From Ensifer adhaerens (lineage in GTDB: Bacteria > Pseudomonadota > Alphaproteobacteria > Rhizobiales > Rhizobiaceae), in contig NZ_PNFP01000004.1 of the NCBI RefSeq assembly GCF_002940685.1, positions 186,001 through 250,000 of the forward strand: 64,000 nt of DNA, read 5' to 3'. Positions 45,576-55,471 of this stretch are shown here, piece after piece. The notes beneath the pieces are model-generated. The model saw only the letters and a list, made by a program, of their open reading frames with translations, made no database searches and was not told where the DNA came from. A program made the position numbers and the translations under genes. How positions within the stretch are numbered: position 1 is the stretch's first letter; each line of letters starts with the position of its first letter.

Positions 45576-45605
45576 GCGTCGTCGCGCCGACCGCAGGAAC
45601 GTCCA

Positions 45606-46601
45606 TTAGAACATGTCGCGGCCATTGCTTCTCGGGTCGTCGTCCACCCGATACGGATCGTAGATCCCGCCGCGCGCCTGTCGACGCCACGGGCGGGCCG
45701 GATCGCCAAGGTCTCTGCCGATATCCGAAACGACAATCGCAGGTCCATCTCCGGTGCATCGCGCCGCCCATTGGCCGTCGGGAGCAACGATGCCCGACGG
45801 GGCCGCAAGGCCCGGCCGCGAAAGGGCGGCAAAACTCGCCCAGTACCGGTTGGTCGATGCATGCCCCTGCACCTCGGCGGCAAAGGCAAGGTCGATCGGC
45901 AAGGGACCACCGCTGGTCGAGAACAACACGCAATCGACGTTCAACCGCTCGTATTCGATGAAAAGCTCGGGAAAGTGGCACTCGAGGCCGAGCGCGCAGC
46001 CGAAGCGCACGCCATCGACCTCGAAGGTCACCGGAATGGAGCCGGGCGTATACATGTACGAGATCTTCGTGTTCGACAGCATGCGTTCGTCGTAGCGCGT
46101 CGCAACCGTTCCCTTGTCCGAGATCACATAGAGGCTGTTGTGCGGTCGATGAGGTTCGGTCAACGGGTGTACGGAACCGAGGACCGTCCATAGACCGAGC
46201 TCTCGCGCCAGCGTCCGTGTGGCATCGAGCTCCTCGCGCAGAACCGCCCACTCGAAGCGCCGCCAATCGGAAGGGCCAATTTCGCGGGGACCGATCGCAG
46301 ACATGATGCGCTTGTTCGGAAAGCATGTCGCGCCCTCGGGCAGATGCAGCACGCGCGCCCCTGCCCGATGCGCCGCCCGCATCAGGTGGCGGACTCCTTC
46401 GCCGGCAAGGCGAAGTTCCGCTGCGTCCCTGGGATCGTCGAAGTAGCTGGATTGCGCTACGGCCAGGCGCAGCGATCTTGGTTGTGGAGGCGCCTCTTCC
46501 GCCGAAGCGTGGCGAAGATGCATGCGTGCCGTCGTATAGGATTCGCCGGTCTTGGCGGCACGGGCACGCACGCGGCGTTTGAAGTTTCGGTTTTCAGTCA
46601 T
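45606..46601 (-). CDS. Nitrilase-like carbon-nitrogen hydrolase family protein
   Basis: A 331-residue protein of the carbon-nitrogen hydrolase fold. Glu89 (H-L-P-E-G-A) and Cys208 (G-L-E-C-H-F-P-E) match two of the Glu-Lys-Cys triad; where Lys is expected (Y-R-K-x-H-L in relatives) the sequence is Y170-D-E-R-M-L, so the lysine seems missing. Residues 5-30 form a basic N-F-K-R-R-V-R-A-R-A-A-K-T-G-E-S-Y-T-T-A-R motif seen at the N-terminus of various proteins. The ATG at 46601 is preferred to the longer frame to 46745. Confidence 0.8.
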   Translation of the reverse strand: MTENRNFKRRVRARAAKTGESYTTARMHLRHASAEEAPPQPRSLRLAVAQSSYFDDPRDAAELRLAGEGVRHLMRAAHRAGARVLHLPEGATCFPNKRIMSAIGPREIGPSDWRRFEWAVLREELDATRTLARELGLWTVLGSVHPLTEPHRPHNSLYVISDKGTVATRYDERMLSNTKISYMYTPGSIPVTFEVDGVRFGCALGLECHFPELFIEYERLNVDCVLFSTSGGPLPIDLAFAAEVQGHASTNRYWASFAALSRPGLAAPSGIVAPDGQWAARCTGDGPAIVVSDIGRDLGDPARPWRRQARGGIYDPYRVDDDPRSNGRDMF

Positions 46602-46808
46602 GACAGGGCCTTTCGCGTCTCGGGCAAGTTCCCCAGCAACCGGACCCGAAACGGTGGGACCGAGATTGCGGCCCGAGACTGAAGTCCCTTTGCCTCCGTG
46701 AAGGACCGTGCTGGGGACGATCTTTGGAGGTTCGGCGCAGGCCACGCCGAACCAAAGGTGCCGATCGGCCGCCGATTCGTCAATTCCGGACCGGCGGCCG
46801 CATGCCCG

Positions 46809-47660
46809 TCACTTCAATGGCAGGTAGATCTCGCTCAGGAGTTCCGTCGGCGGAACCTCGCGGGGATTGTTGAGATACTTCTCGAACATCAGGCTGTCGC
46901 GGATCTCGCGGCCGGATTGCGGCAGCCAGGTGCCGTAGAGCCATTGATAGGCCTTCGGCATATCCGCGTAGGGGCCCTTGTGGCGCAGCACCGCGTAACG
47001 GCCGCCATCGAGATGCTGCGGCGTCAAGGGAGCATCCGTCGGCATGGGTTCGCTCGTGCTGACGCAGGCAAACGAGCGCAGCTTGTCGGTCGGCACCAGT
47101 TCCGGATCGTCGAGGTAGATGCCGATCATCTCCATGTCCGGCCGGAACAATTGCCGAGAAAAAAGGGTGCCGTAGAGCGTCTCGAACGCTCGTCCGATCT
47201 CCATGTAGGAGCCGCTATGACCGACGCCGACGAGGTCGAAGGCCTTGATGTCCTTGAGGGTAACTTCGTACATGTCTGGGATTCCTTCCGTTGAGGCGGT
47301 TTCAAAGGCCACATGGCTCCCCTCCTTCCGGTAACGCGCCGGCGGCAGCCCGTAGGCGGCCTTGAAGGTGCGGTTGAAGGATTGCAGATTGGGGTAGCCA
47401 GAGCGCTGCGCGATCGTTTCGACTGGAAGATCGGTCTGTGCGAGATCGGCCGCGGCCCGCTGCAGCCGCAGTCGCTTCACCGTCCCGGCCAGGGTCTCGC
47501 CGTGGACGGCCCGGTAGATCCGGTGCCAGTGGTGCGGCGACAGACAGGCAATCTCCGAGAGACGATCGAGGTCGAGATCGCCGTCGAGATGGCCGTAGAT
47601 GTAGTCGCTGACCCGGTGCAGGCGCCGTTCATAGGTCGCCCACGCTACCCGCTCTTCCAT
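46809..47660 (-). CDS. AraC family regulator with GyrI-like effector domain
   Basis: A 283-residue regulator with an N-terminal AraC-type double helix-turn-helix (~10-110; L-S-E-I-A-C-L-S-P-H-H-W-H-R and I-A-Q-R-S-G-Y-P-N-L-Q-S-F-N-R-T-F-K) and a C-terminal GyrI-like small-molecule-binding domain (~125-283). This Rob/SoxS-like arrangement senses drugs or other ligands. AAAGG lies six bases before the ATG at 47660. It is divergent from the metallophosphoesterase gene. Confidence 0.9.
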   Translation of the reverse strand: MEERVAWATYERRLHRVSDYIYGHLDGDLDLDRLSEIACLSPHHWHRIYRAVHGETLAGTVKRLRLQRAAADLAQTDLPVETIAQRSGYPNLQSFNRTFKAAYGLPPARYRKEGSHVAFETASTEGIPDMYEVTLKDIKAFDLVGVGHSGSYMEIGRAFETLYGTLFSRQLFRPDMEMIGIYLDDPELVPTDKLRSFACVSTSEPMPTDAPLTPQHLDGGRYAVLRHKGPYADMPKAYQWLYGTWLPQSGREIRDSLMFEKYLNNPREVPPTELLSEIYLPLK

Positions 47661-47941
47661 GTCCAACCTTTCGTGCTTTGCTCACGGATCGGTAGACCAT
47701 AGATCAATTTGACAAATCCTGCGGAGTTGCGCGCGTGCTCCGACAGAGATTTGTGCTTGCCGACAGCGATATATGACCACAGAACCAGGCGTCGCTCCGC
47801 CCTCCTGCGCGTCCCGCAACGGTGCCCTTGGACAGCTCTCCGATTTGGAAGTCGCGCAACGCGCAACCCAAGATTGCTCTTGACCGATCTGGCCGATATC
47901 CGATCCTATCGCGCCACGCTCGATATCAAGGGGGAAAAACC

Positions 47942-48676
47942 GTGCTCATCGCGCAGATCTCGGACATTCACGCAGGCGTGGACAACGACAACCTTCAGCG
48001 CCTCGATCGCGCCCTTTTCTGGCTCGATGTCCTCGCACCGGATGCGCTGGTGGTCTCCGGCGATCTGATCGACGAAGGATCAGAGGAAACCTACGCGGCA
48101 ATCGCCGAGCGCCTGGATAAAATAGCCTATCCGGTCTTGGTACTCCCGGGAAATTCGGATGACCGAACTCTGGTGCGATCCTTCTTTGGCGGCAGCCATC
48201 GTGTCGAAGGGCTTCGCGGCGCAGCGCATTTTACCACGCGGATCAATGGGCTCCGCCTGATCGGCATCGACGCCAGCATAGCCGGTTCGCCCACAGGCGA
48301 TGTCACCAACCACCTGCCCTGGCTGAAGGAAGCGTTGGATGAACCAGGCACCGATGCTTCCCTGGTGTTCCTGCATCATCATGTCGTTGCCAGCGGCATT
48401 CCGCCGATCGATGCGGCCATATGCCAGGGAGCTCAGGAACTCGGCCGGCTGCTTGCAGACCATGCGCGTCCGCCGCTCGCGCTTTCGTCCGGCCATGTCC
48501 ACCGGCCGATGGCTGGAATGCTCGTCGGCATTCCTGCGCATGTCTGCGGCTCCATTTGTCCCGCCAATCCATTGTGGTTCGGAACGGCCGCCGCCCCGCC
48601 GGTCAACGACCCGCCGATGCTCATGGTTCATCGGCTGGCAGGCGGCATCCTGGTGAGCAATCACATTTCGGTTTGA
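47942..48676 (+). CDS. Metallophosphoesterase, CpdA-like, with altered GNHD motif
   Basis: A 244-residue calcineurin-like phosphoesterase resembling 3',5'-cyclic-AMP phosphodiesterase CpdA. Motifs are D8-I-H10, G40-D41-L-I-D, G70-N71-S72-D-D, L-H-H-H and G-H-V-H. The normal GNHD/GNHE histidine is a serine here. GTG at 47942 follows GGGGG by about eight bases; the frame is open further upstream but lacks family similarity. Substrate and activity are uncertain because of the substitution. Confidence 0.85.
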   Translation: MLIAQISDIHAGVDNDNLQRLDRALFWLDVLAPDALVVSGDLIDEGSEETYAAIAERLDKIAYPVLVLPGNSDDRTLVRSFFGGSHRVEGLRGAAHFTTRINGLRLIGIDASIAGSPTGDVTNHLPWLKEALDEPGTDASLVFLHHHVVASGIPPIDAAICQGAQELGRLLADHARPPLALSSGHVHRPMAGMLVGIPAHVCGSICPANPLWFGTAAAPPVNDPPMLMVHRLAGGILVSNHISV

Positions 48677-48791
48677 ACGTCCAAGGCGAGGAGGCTCCGT
48701 TCGCGCGCGCTGGTGACCCCGGCCGCCATGACGCGTACGGCTCGGGTTGGCTCGCGGGACCGCGACCGCGAAGCTGGGTGCCGATGCAAAC

Positions 48792-48817
48792 AAAAAGGGC
48801 GCCGCAACGGGCGCCCC
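48792..48817 (-). terminator. Terminator after alaS
   Basis: GGGCGCC (48797-48803) pairs with GGCGCCC (48810-48816). On the minus strand the stem runs into five T residues (48796-48792), then GTTT. Confidence 0.75.
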
Positions 48818-48842
48818 TTTCCTATTCTGCTGTGGGTGGCAA

Positions 48843-51506
48843 TCAGCCGGCGAGTGCGACGGCCACGGCCTCGATCGCTTCGGCTGCCTTGTCGCCATCC
48901 GGGCCGCCGGCCTGGGCCATGTCGGGACGGCCACCGCCGCCCTTGCCGCCAAGCGCAGCAGATGCGATGCGGACGAGATCGACGGCGCTGAGCTTCGAGG
49001 TCAGGTCGTCGGTCACGGCGACGACCGCGCTGGCCTTGCCGTCGCCGGAAACGCCGACGAAGGCGACGACGCCCGAGCCGAGGCTCTTCTTGCCGTCATC
49101 GGCAAGGCTCTTCAGGTCCTTGGGCTCGACGCCCGAGACGACCTTGCCGAGGAAGCGGACGCCGGCGATATCGCGGGCTGCGTCGGCGGAACCCGCCTCG
49201 CCGCCACCGCCGAGCGCCAGCTTCTTCTTGGCTTCCGTCAGTTCGCGCTCAAGCTTGCGGCGCTCGTCGAGCAGCGCTTCGACACGGCCGAGCACGTCGC
49301 CCGGCTGGACCTTCAGCGTGTTGGCAAGCGTCTTCACGCGCTCGTCCTGCTCGTTCAAGTAGGCGCGCGCAGCTTCGCCGGTCAGCGCCTCGATACGGCG
49401 AACGCCGGCGCCGACGGCGCTTTCGGAGACGACGCGCACGAGACCGATGTCACCGGTGGCCGACACATGGGTGCCGCCGCAGAGTTCGACGGAGTAGGCG
49501 CGGTTGGCCTTGGAGCCGTGGATGCCGCGGCCCATGGAGACGACGCGCACCTCGTCGCCGTACTTCTCGCCGAAGAGCGCCATCGCACCTTCGGCAATGG
49601 CATCATCGACGCTCATCAGACGGGTGGTCACCGGCGTGTTCTGCACGATGATCTCGTTGGCCATCTCCTCGACGATCTTCAGCTCGTCGGCCGTCATCGG
49701 CTTCGGATGGGAGACGTCGAAGCGCAGGCGTTCCGGCGCCACAAGCGAGCCCTTCTGGGCCACATGGGTGCCGAGCACTTCGCGTAGCGCCTCGTGCAGG
49801 AGGTGCGTTGCCGAGTGATTGGCGCGAAGACGCGAGCGGCGGGCATGGTCGACGTCGAGCTGGGCGGCGTCGCCGGTCTTGACCGTACCTTCGGCAACGG
49901 TCGCGAAGTGCACGAAGAGCCCCTCGCCGCGCTTCTGCGTGTCGGTGACAACAAGCTTGCCGCCTTCTGTCGTGATCGTGCCGGTGTCGCCCATCTGGCC
50001 GCCAGATTCGCCGTAGAACGGCGTCTGGTTGAGCACCAACTGGACGGTCTCACCCTTGGCGGCGCTTGCTACGACGGCGCCGTCGCGCACGATCGCCTGG
50101 ATCACGCCTTCGGCGGTCTCGGTGTCATAGCCGAGGAAATCGGTGGCGCCGTGCTTTTCCTTGAGCTCGAACCAGATCGTCTCGGTCGCAGCCTCGCCGG
50201 AACCGGCCCAGTTGGCGCGCGCTTCGGCCTTCTGGCGCTCCATCGCGGCCGTGAAGGCGTCGGTATCGACGGTGATGCCCTTGGCGCGCAGCGCGTCCTG
50301 GGTCAGGTCGAGCGGGAAGCCGTAGGTGTCGTAGAGCTTGAAGGCGGTCTCGCCGTTGAACTGGTCGCCTTCGGTGAGATCGGCCGAGGCGTCCGAGAGC
50401 AGGTTGAGGCCGCGCTCGAGCGTCTTGCGGAAGCGGGTTTCCTCAAGCTTCAGCGTCTCGGAGATCAGCGCTTCGGCGCGCACCAGTTCCGGATAGGCGC
50501 GGCCCATCTGGCCGACGAGTGCCGGCAGCAGCTTCCACATCAACGGATCCTGGGCGCCGAGCAGCTGCGCGTGGCGCATGGCGCGGCGCATGATGCGGCG
50601 AAGCACGTAGCCGCGGCCTTCGTTCGACGGCAGAACGCCGTCGGCGATCAGGAAGGCGGACGAGCGCAGGTGGTCGGCAATGACGCGGTGGCTGGCGCGA
50701 CGGTCGCCTTCGGCTTTGATGCCGGTTGCCTCTTCCGAAGCGGCGATCAGCGCGCGGAACAGGTCGATGTCGTAGTTGTCGTGTTCGCCCTGCAGCACGG
50801 CTGCCAGGCGCTCGAGGCCCATGCCGGTGTCGATCGACGGACGCGGCAGGTTGACCCGCTCTTCCTTGGTGATCTGCTCGTACTGCATGAAGACGAGGTT
50901 CCAGATCTCGATGAAGCGGTCGCCGTCCTCATCGGCCGAGCCCGGAGGTCCGCCCCAAATGTGGTCGCCGTGGTCATAGAAGATTTCCGAGCACGGACCG
51001 CAGGGGCCGGTATCGCCCATGGCCCAGAAGTTGTCGCTGGTCGGGATGCGGATGATGCGGTCGTCGGAGAAGCCGGCAATTTTCTTCCAGAGATCGAAGG
51101 CCTCGTCGTCGGTGTGGTAGACCGTGACCAGCAGGCGCTTGGCGTCGAGGCCGTATTCCTTGGTGATCAGGTTCCAGGCGAGCTCGATGGCGTTCTCCTT
51201 GAAGTAATCGCCAAAGGAGAAGTTGCCGAGCATCTCGAAGAAGGTGTGGTGGCGCGCGGTATAGCCGACATTGTCGAGGTCGTTGTGCTTGCCGCCGGCG
51301 CGAACGCACTTCTGCGCCGTCACGGCCGTCGAATAGGGGCGCTGCTCCAGGCCGGTAAAGACGTTCTTGAACTGCACCATGCCGGCATTGGTGAACATCA
51401 ATGTCGGGTCGTTGCGCGGCACCAACGGGCTCGACGACACGACCTCGTGACCGTTCCTGCGGAAATAGTCGAGAAAGGTCGACCGGATTTCATTCACGCC
51501 GCTCAT
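48843..51506 (-). CDS. alaS: Alanyl-tRNA synthetase
   Basis: Class II synthetase of 887 residues that charges tRNA-Ala and edits mischarged tRNA. It has the aminoacylation domain ([15 protein letters not shown] start, [15 protein letters not shown]), an editing domain with zinc ligands N-H-S-A-T-H-L-L-H and C-G-G-T-H, and a C-terminal coiled-coil/DHHA1 region. Length is normal. The ATG at 51506 is preferred over a frame open 34 codons upstream. Confidence 0.98.
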   Translation of the reverse strand: MSGVNEIRSTFLDYFRRNGHEVVSSSPLVPRNDPTLMFTNAGMVQFKNVFTGLEQRPYSTAVTAQKCVRAGGKHNDLDNVGYTARHHTFFEMLGNFSFGDYFKENAIELAWNLITKEYGLDAKRLLVTVYHTDDEAFDLWKKIAGFSDDRIIRIPTSDNFWAMGDTGPCGPCSEIFYDHGDHIWGGPPGSADEDGDRFIEIWNLVFMQYEQITKEERVNLPRPSIDTGMGLERLAAVLQGEHDNYDIDLFRALIAASEEATGIKAEGDRRASHRVIADHLRSSAFLIADGVLPSNEGRGYVLRRIMRRAMRHAQLLGAQDPLMWKLLPALVGQMGRAYPELVRAEALISETLKLEETRFRKTLERGLNLLSDASADLTEGDQFNGETAFKLYDTYGFPLDLTQDALRAKGITVDTDAFTAAMERQKAEARANWAGSGEAATETIWFELKEKHGATDFLGYDTETAEGVIQAIVRDGAVVASAAKGETVQLVLNQTPFYGESGGQMGDTGTITTEGGKLVVTDTQKRGEGLFVHFATVAEGTVKTGDAAQLDVDHARRSRLRANHSATHLLHEALREVLGTHVAQKGSLVAPERLRFDVSHPKPMTADELKIVEEMANEIIVQNTPVTTRLMSVDDAIAEGAMALFGEKYGDEVRVVSMGRGIHGSKANRAYSVELCGGTHVSATGDIGLVRVVSESAVGAGVRRIEALTGEAARAYLNEQDERVKTLANTLKVQPGDVLGRVEALLDERRKLERELTEAKKKLALGGGGEAGSADAARDIAGVRFLGKVVSGVEPKDLKSLADDGKKSLGSGVVAFVGVSGDGKASAVVAVTDDLTSKLSAVDLVRIASAALGGKGGGGRPDMAQAGGPDGDKAAEAIEAVAVALAG

Positions 51507-51680
51507 CTTGCGTCCTATTCTTAAGCACCGATTCCGGCCCGGGTCCGGCCCACGCCGCGCCACCAAGCCATTGTCCCTAAACCCTGCGGCCACCGATGGC
51601 GACCGCACCCTCCAACGCGCTGGGTCGCCGGAACCAAAGGCTTTTATCGCTCACATATCCGACTGTCCAGACGCCAGCAA

Positions 51681-51711
51681 AAAACCGGCCGCCCATGGGA
51701 CGACCGGTTTT
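51681..51711. terminator. Terminator after recA
   Basis: AAAACCGG (51681-51688) pairs with CCGGTTTT (51704-51711), with an inner CCCATGGG self-complementary centre, just 3' of the recA stop. The T tract is short but present in both directions. Confidence 0.7.
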
Positions 51712-51737
51712 CTGGTAACCGCGGTGGACCGGACGGC

Positions 51738-52826
51738 TTATGCTTCCGGCGGCTCGTCACCATCGTCTGCTTCCGGACCGCCATTCTCAAGGAACCGGTC
51801 GGCGATCAGGCCGGCGTTCTGGCGCAGCGCCGTCTCGATTTCGCGCGCGAGATCCGGATTGTCGCGCAGGAACGTCTTGGCGTTCTCGCGGCCCTGGCCG
51901 AGACGCTGGCTGTTATAGGAGAACCAGGCGCCCGACTTTTCGACGATGCCGGCCTTGACGCCGAGGTCGACCAGTTCGCCGGTCTTCGACACGCCTTCGC
52001 CATACATGATGTCGAATTCGACCTGCTTGAAGGGAGGCGCCATCTTGTTCTTGACGACCTTGACGCGGGTCTGGTTGCCGACGACCTCTTCGCGCTCCTT
52101 GACCGAGCCGATGCGGCGGATGTCGAGGCGAACCGAGGCGTAGAACTTCAGCGCGTTGCCGCCGGTGGTGGTTTCCGGCGAACCGAACATGACGCCGATC
52201 TTCATGCGGATCTGGTTGATGAAGATGACCATGCAGTTCGACTTGGAGATCGAGGCGGTCAGCTTGCGCAGCGCCTGGCTCATCAGGCGGGCCTGCATGC
52301 CCGGCAGGCTGTCGCCCATTTCGCCTTCGATTTCGGCGCGCGGCACGAGTGCGGCAACGGAGTCGACGACGAGAACGTCGATCGCGCCGGAGCGCACCAG
52401 CGTGTCGGTGATCTCAAGCGCCTGCTCGCCGGTGTCCGGCTGCGAGATCAGGAGGTTTTCGAGATCGACGCCGAGCTTGCGGGCATAGACCGGATCGAGC
52501 GCGTGTTCGGCGTCGACGAAGGCGCAGATGCCGCCCTTCTTCTGTGCTTCGGCGACAGTCTGCAGCGCAAGCGTCGTCTTGCCCGAGCTTTCCGGTCCGT
52601 AAATTTCAATGATGCGGCCCTTCGGCAGGCCGCCAATGCCGAGCGCGATGTCGAGGCTGAGAGAGCCGGTCGAAACCGTCTCGATCTCGATGATGCTGTC
52701 CTTCCCACCGAGCTTCATGATCGATCCCTTGCCGAACGACCGTTCGATCTGGGAGAGTGCCGCTTCAAGTGCCTTGCTTTTATCCACCGATTTGTCCTCT
52801 ACGAGCCGCAAAGAGTTTTGTGCCAT
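51738..52826 (-). CDS. recA: DNA recombinase RecA
   Basis: The strand-exchange and LexA-coprotease protein of 362 residues. Walker A is G-P-E-S-S-G-K-T-T, with the usual K-L-G-G-K-D-S-I-I start block and [16 protein letters not shown] loop 2. The ATG at 52826 ([10 protein letters not shown]) gives the normal length. An SOS box of the alphaproteobacterial type lies 128-142 bases upstream. A terminator follows the gene. Confidence 0.98.
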   Translation of the reverse strand: MAQNSLRLVEDKSVDKSKALEAALSQIERSFGKGSIMKLGGKDSIIEIETVSTGSLSLDIALGIGGLPKGRIIEIYGPESSGKTTLALQTVAEAQKKGGICAFVDAEHALDPVYARKLGVDLENLLISQPDTGEQALEITDTLVRSGAIDVLVVDSVAALVPRAEIEGEMGDSLPGMQARLMSQALRKLTASISKSNCMVIFINQIRMKIGVMFGSPETTTGGNALKFYASVRLDIRRIGSVKEREEVVGNQTRVKVVKNKMAPPFKQVEFDIMYGEGVSKTGELVDLGVKAGIVEKSGAWFSYNSQRLGQGRENAKTFLRDNPDLAREIETALRQNAGLIADRFLENGGPEADDGDEPPEA

Positions 52827-53146
52827 TTGGTCCACCTTTAGGTTATTGAAGCTACCGAGGCAATGAAGCCGCCGCAGGAGTTTTTGTACATGTTTTGTTC
52901 CGTATTTGCAAGGGCGCGACAAAGCATTGAAAAACAATAGCTATCTTGAATTCGTTCGATTCTTGTTCACGGATTGAAACCACAGGTTCTCACGTGCGCG
53001 CTCTCTCCCTTCAAACCGCCCGGACAAGGCCCGATCGATTCGCCCGCTGCTGAGATATCGACGACGCCGGGCACTTGGGATTGGTGTTTCGAAATGGCAA
53101 AGAGCCAACAGAAAATTCGGCCGTCGGGCCAAGCAGAGGAATACCC
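52827..53146. other. Divergent intergenic region, recA / psuK (320 bp)
   Basis: The region holds the recA promoter area with the SOS box at 52954-52968 and, further right, the psuK upstream region. The psuK frame is open back to 53075, but the ribosome site and conservation favour 53147. I saw no other element. Confidence 0.4.
52954..52968. promoter_or_regulatory. LexA/SOS box GTTC-N7-GTTC upstream of recA
   Basis: GTTC (52954-52957), GATTCTT, GTTC (52965-52968) exactly match the direct-repeat LexA box known from alphaproteobacteria (Rhodobacter, Sinorhizobium). It lies upstream of recA in the divergent recA/psuK region. Confidence 0.85.
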
Positions 53147-54094
53147 ATGACGCAAGCTGAGATCGCCGTTTTCGGCGGCGCGCATATCGACAGGCGCGGC
53201 CGCATATCGGGAACGACAGCGCCCGGATCGAGCAATCCGGGAAGCTGGTTCGAGGAGGCAGGCGGCGGGGGCTTCAATGCCGCACGCAACCTTGCGCGTC
53301 TCGGCCACAGCGTGCGCATGATCAGCACCCGCGGCGGTGATGCGGCCGGCGAAATGGTGACCGCCGCAGCGGCGGCCGCCGGCGTCATCGACAGTCCCCT
53401 CACCTTTCTCGACCGCCAGACGCCGAGCTATACCGCGATCCTCGAAAACGACGGCAATCTGGTCATTGCGCTTGCCGACATGGACCTCTACCGGCTGTTT
53501 TCGCCACGGCAGTTGCAGCGGCGGGCGCTGCGCGAGGTCATCGCCGCGAGCCGGCTTGTGCTGACAGACGCCAATCTGCCGGAAGAAACGATCGCCGCAC
53601 TTGCCCAGTCGGCGACCGGCAACGGCCGTCTCATCGCCGGTATTGCCGTTTCGCCCGCCAAGGTCATTCGTTACCGGCCGTGCCTCTCGCATCTCGCGTT
53701 CCTGTTCATGAACGAATCCGAGGCGCGGGCGCTGACCGGCAAGGAGGCCGCGGAGGCGGAAGAGTGGCCGTCACTGTTGAGAGGCCTCGGCATCAACGGC
53801 GGCGTCGTGACCCGTGGCGGCCGGGCGGTCGTTGCGTTCGAGGGCGACAGCACCTGCATCGTCGTGCCGCCGGCCCTGCCAGCACTTGCCGACGTCACCG
53901 GCGCCGGCGACGCGCTCGCCTCCGGCTTCCTTTCCGCCCGCCTTGCCGGCCGCAACATCGCCGATTGCCTGCGGCACGGCATCGCAGCCGCCGGTTTAAC
54001 GTTGCGTTCTCCCTTGGCCGCATCCGAAGAGATGTCCGCGGCCAATCTCGAACAGGCGCTGGCCCTTGTGCCCGCGCCCCAAATGCTGTCATGA
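53147..54094 (+). CDS. psuK: PfkB-family kinase, probable pseudouridine kinase
   Basis: A 315-residue ribokinase/PfkB-fold kinase. Early GGAHIDRRG, a glycine-rich G-G-G-G-F-N-A-A-R-N-L-A-R-L-G nucleoside-binding block and the catalytic D-V-T-G-A-G-D-A-L anion hole with Asp are present. The next gene is psuG, so phosphorylation of pseudouridine to pseudouridine 5'-phosphate is the likely reaction. The ATG at 53147 follows AGAGGA. The pair degrades pseudouridine released from RNA. Confidence 0.87.
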   Translation: MTQAEIAVFGGAHIDRRGRISGTTAPGSSNPGSWFEEAGGGGFNAARNLARLGHSVRMISTRGGDAAGEMVTAAAAAAGVIDSPLTFLDRQTPSYTAILENDGNLVIALADMDLYRLFSPRQLQRRALREVIAASRLVLTDANLPEETIAALAQSATGNGRLIAGIAVSPAKVIRYRPCLSHLAFLFMNESEARALTGKEAAEAEEWPSLLRGLGINGGVVTRGGRAVVAFEGDSTCIVVPPALPALADVTGAGDALASGFLSARLAGRNIADCLRHGIAAAGLTLRSPLAASEEMSAANLEQALALVPAPQMLS

Positions 54095-54125
54095 CATTTG
54101 CCAGCAGAACTCCCAAGGAAAGACC

Positions 54126-55055
54126 ATGACCAAACCCGCTTCCCCCTTCCTGCCGATGGAATATTCCGACGAGGTCGCAGCCGCCAAGGCGCGTGGCGCA
54201 CCGATCGTGGCGCTGGAATCGACCATCATCACCCATGGCATGCCCTATCCGGGCAACCTGAACATGGCCCGCAGCGTCGAAGCGATCATCCGCGAACAGG
54301 GTGCTGTGCCGGCGACGATCGCCGTCATCCATGGTGTTCTGCACATCGGCCTTGACGACGCCAAGCTCGAAGAACTGGCGAAGACGCAGGGCGCGATGAA
54401 GGTCTCGCGCGCCGATCTCGCCTTCGCGATCGCCGAGCGCCGCACCGGTGCGACTACGGTTGCCGCGACGATGATTGCGGCTGCCCGCGCCGGCATCCGC
54501 GTCTTTGCGACCGGCGGCATCGGCGGCGTGCATCGTGGCGCCGAGCTCTCCTTCGACATCTCCGCCGACCTCGACGAACTCGCCCGCACCGGCGTCATCG
54601 TCGTCTGCGCCGGCGCCAAGGCGATCCTCGACATTCCGAAGACGCTCGAAGTCCTGGAAACCCGCGGCGTTCCCGTCGTCACCTATGACAGCGAGATCTT
54701 CCCGGCCTTCTGGTCGCGCGACAGCGGCCTCAAGAGCCCGCTGATGCTGAACAGCCCGGCCGCGATCGCCAACTTCCAGACCATGCGCGAACTGCTCGGT
54801 GTCGAAGGCGGTATGCTGGTTGCCAATCCGGTTCCGGAAGCTGCCGAGATCCCGCGCGAAGAGATGGAAATCTATATCGCCCGCGCGCTCGACAATGCCG
54901 AGAACGACGAGATCACCGGCAAGGCGGTCACGCCCTATCTGCTTAGCAACCTCTTCGAAATGACCGAAGGCCGCAGCCTCGAGACCAACATCGCGCTGGT
55001 CGAGAACAATGCCCGGCTTGCCGGCGAGATCGCCGTCGCGTTGAACGCGAAGTAG
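54126..55055 (+). CDS. psuG: Pseudouridine-5'-phosphate glycosidase
   Basis: Splits the C-C glycosidic bond of pseudouridine 5'-phosphate to uracil and ribose 5-phosphate. The 309-residue protein shows A-L-E-S-T-I-I-T-H-G-M-P-Y-P, T-G-G-I-G-G-V-H-R-G-A-E and T-Y-D-S-E-I-F-P-A-F motifs of the PsuG (indigoidine synthase A-like) family. AAGGAAAGACC precedes the ATG at 54126. It follows psuK by 31 bases, and a textbook terminator follows. Confidence 0.95.
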   Translation: MTKPASPFLPMEYSDEVAAAKARGAPIVALESTIITHGMPYPGNLNMARSVEAIIREQGAVPATIAVIHGVLHIGLDDAKLEELAKTQGAMKVSRADLAFAIAERRTGATTVAATMIAAARAGIRVFATGGIGGVHRGAELSFDISADLDELARTGVIVVCAGAKAILDIPKTLEVLETRGVPVVTYDSEIFPAFWSRDSGLKSPLMLNSPAAIANFQTMRELLGVEGGMLVANPVPEAAEIPREEMEIYIARALDNAENDEITGKAVTPYLLSNLFEMTEGRSLETNIALVENNARLAGEIAVALNAK

Positions 55056-55081
55056 TCCGGTAGAAACGGCGAGAAATAGAG

Positions 55082-55112
55082 AAGCCCGGCCCGCAAGCGC
55101 CGGGCTTTTTTT
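55082..55112 (+). terminator. Rho-independent terminator after psuG
   Basis: AAGCCCGGC (55082-55090) pairs with GCCGGGCTT (55099-55107), and seven T residues run to 55112. Confidence 0.92.
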
Positions 55113-55131
55113 ACATTGGGGAAGGCTGACT

Positions 55132-55410
55132 ATGCGTTGGAAGTTTGATCAAGCACATGATGTTGCCTGCGTTACCTGCCGCTCGGTGGTCGCGGGGCAC
55201 CCGGTTCTCGTCGCAACGCATCATGAAGACGATCATTCATGGGCGTTTACAGATGGCGCACCGATCGACATGGCGAAAGTGCTGGTGGTCGCGATGTCTG
55301 AGGTCGTCGAGCGTCACCCCGACCTTGACGAGATTGCCGATCTGCCCCCTGGCTGGTCGGCAACGCGCGTCGCTGCTGATCAGCCTTGGTCAAGGCAGCA
55401 GAACGGCTAG
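55132..55410 (+). CDS. Small conserved hypothetical protein
   Basis: A 92-residue soluble protein. It has a V-A-C-V-T-C pair of cysteines, H-H-E-D-D-H-S-W-A-F, and A-D-L-P-P-G-W-S-A-T-R near the end; I remember similar small proteins with E-D-D-x-x-W-x-F and ADLPxGW motifs in many Proteobacteria, without known function. GGGGAAGG lies upstream of the ATG. It comes just after the psuG terminator, so it has its own transcript or a minor read-through. Confidence 0.65.
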   Translation: MRWKFDQAHDVACVTCRSVVAGHPVLVATHHEDDHSWAFTDGAPIDMAKVLVVAMSEVVERHPDLDEIADLPPGWSATRVAADQPWSRQQNG

Positions 55411-55471
55411 GGGCGGAAGCTTAACGTACCCACCGCCGACCCCGGTCGATATCCCCTGGCGTTCAACGGCC

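Noticed and set aside
49794-51524. Antisense frame opposite alaS
   Set aside because: alaS is unambiguous on the minus strand; the antisense frame is a high-GC artefact.
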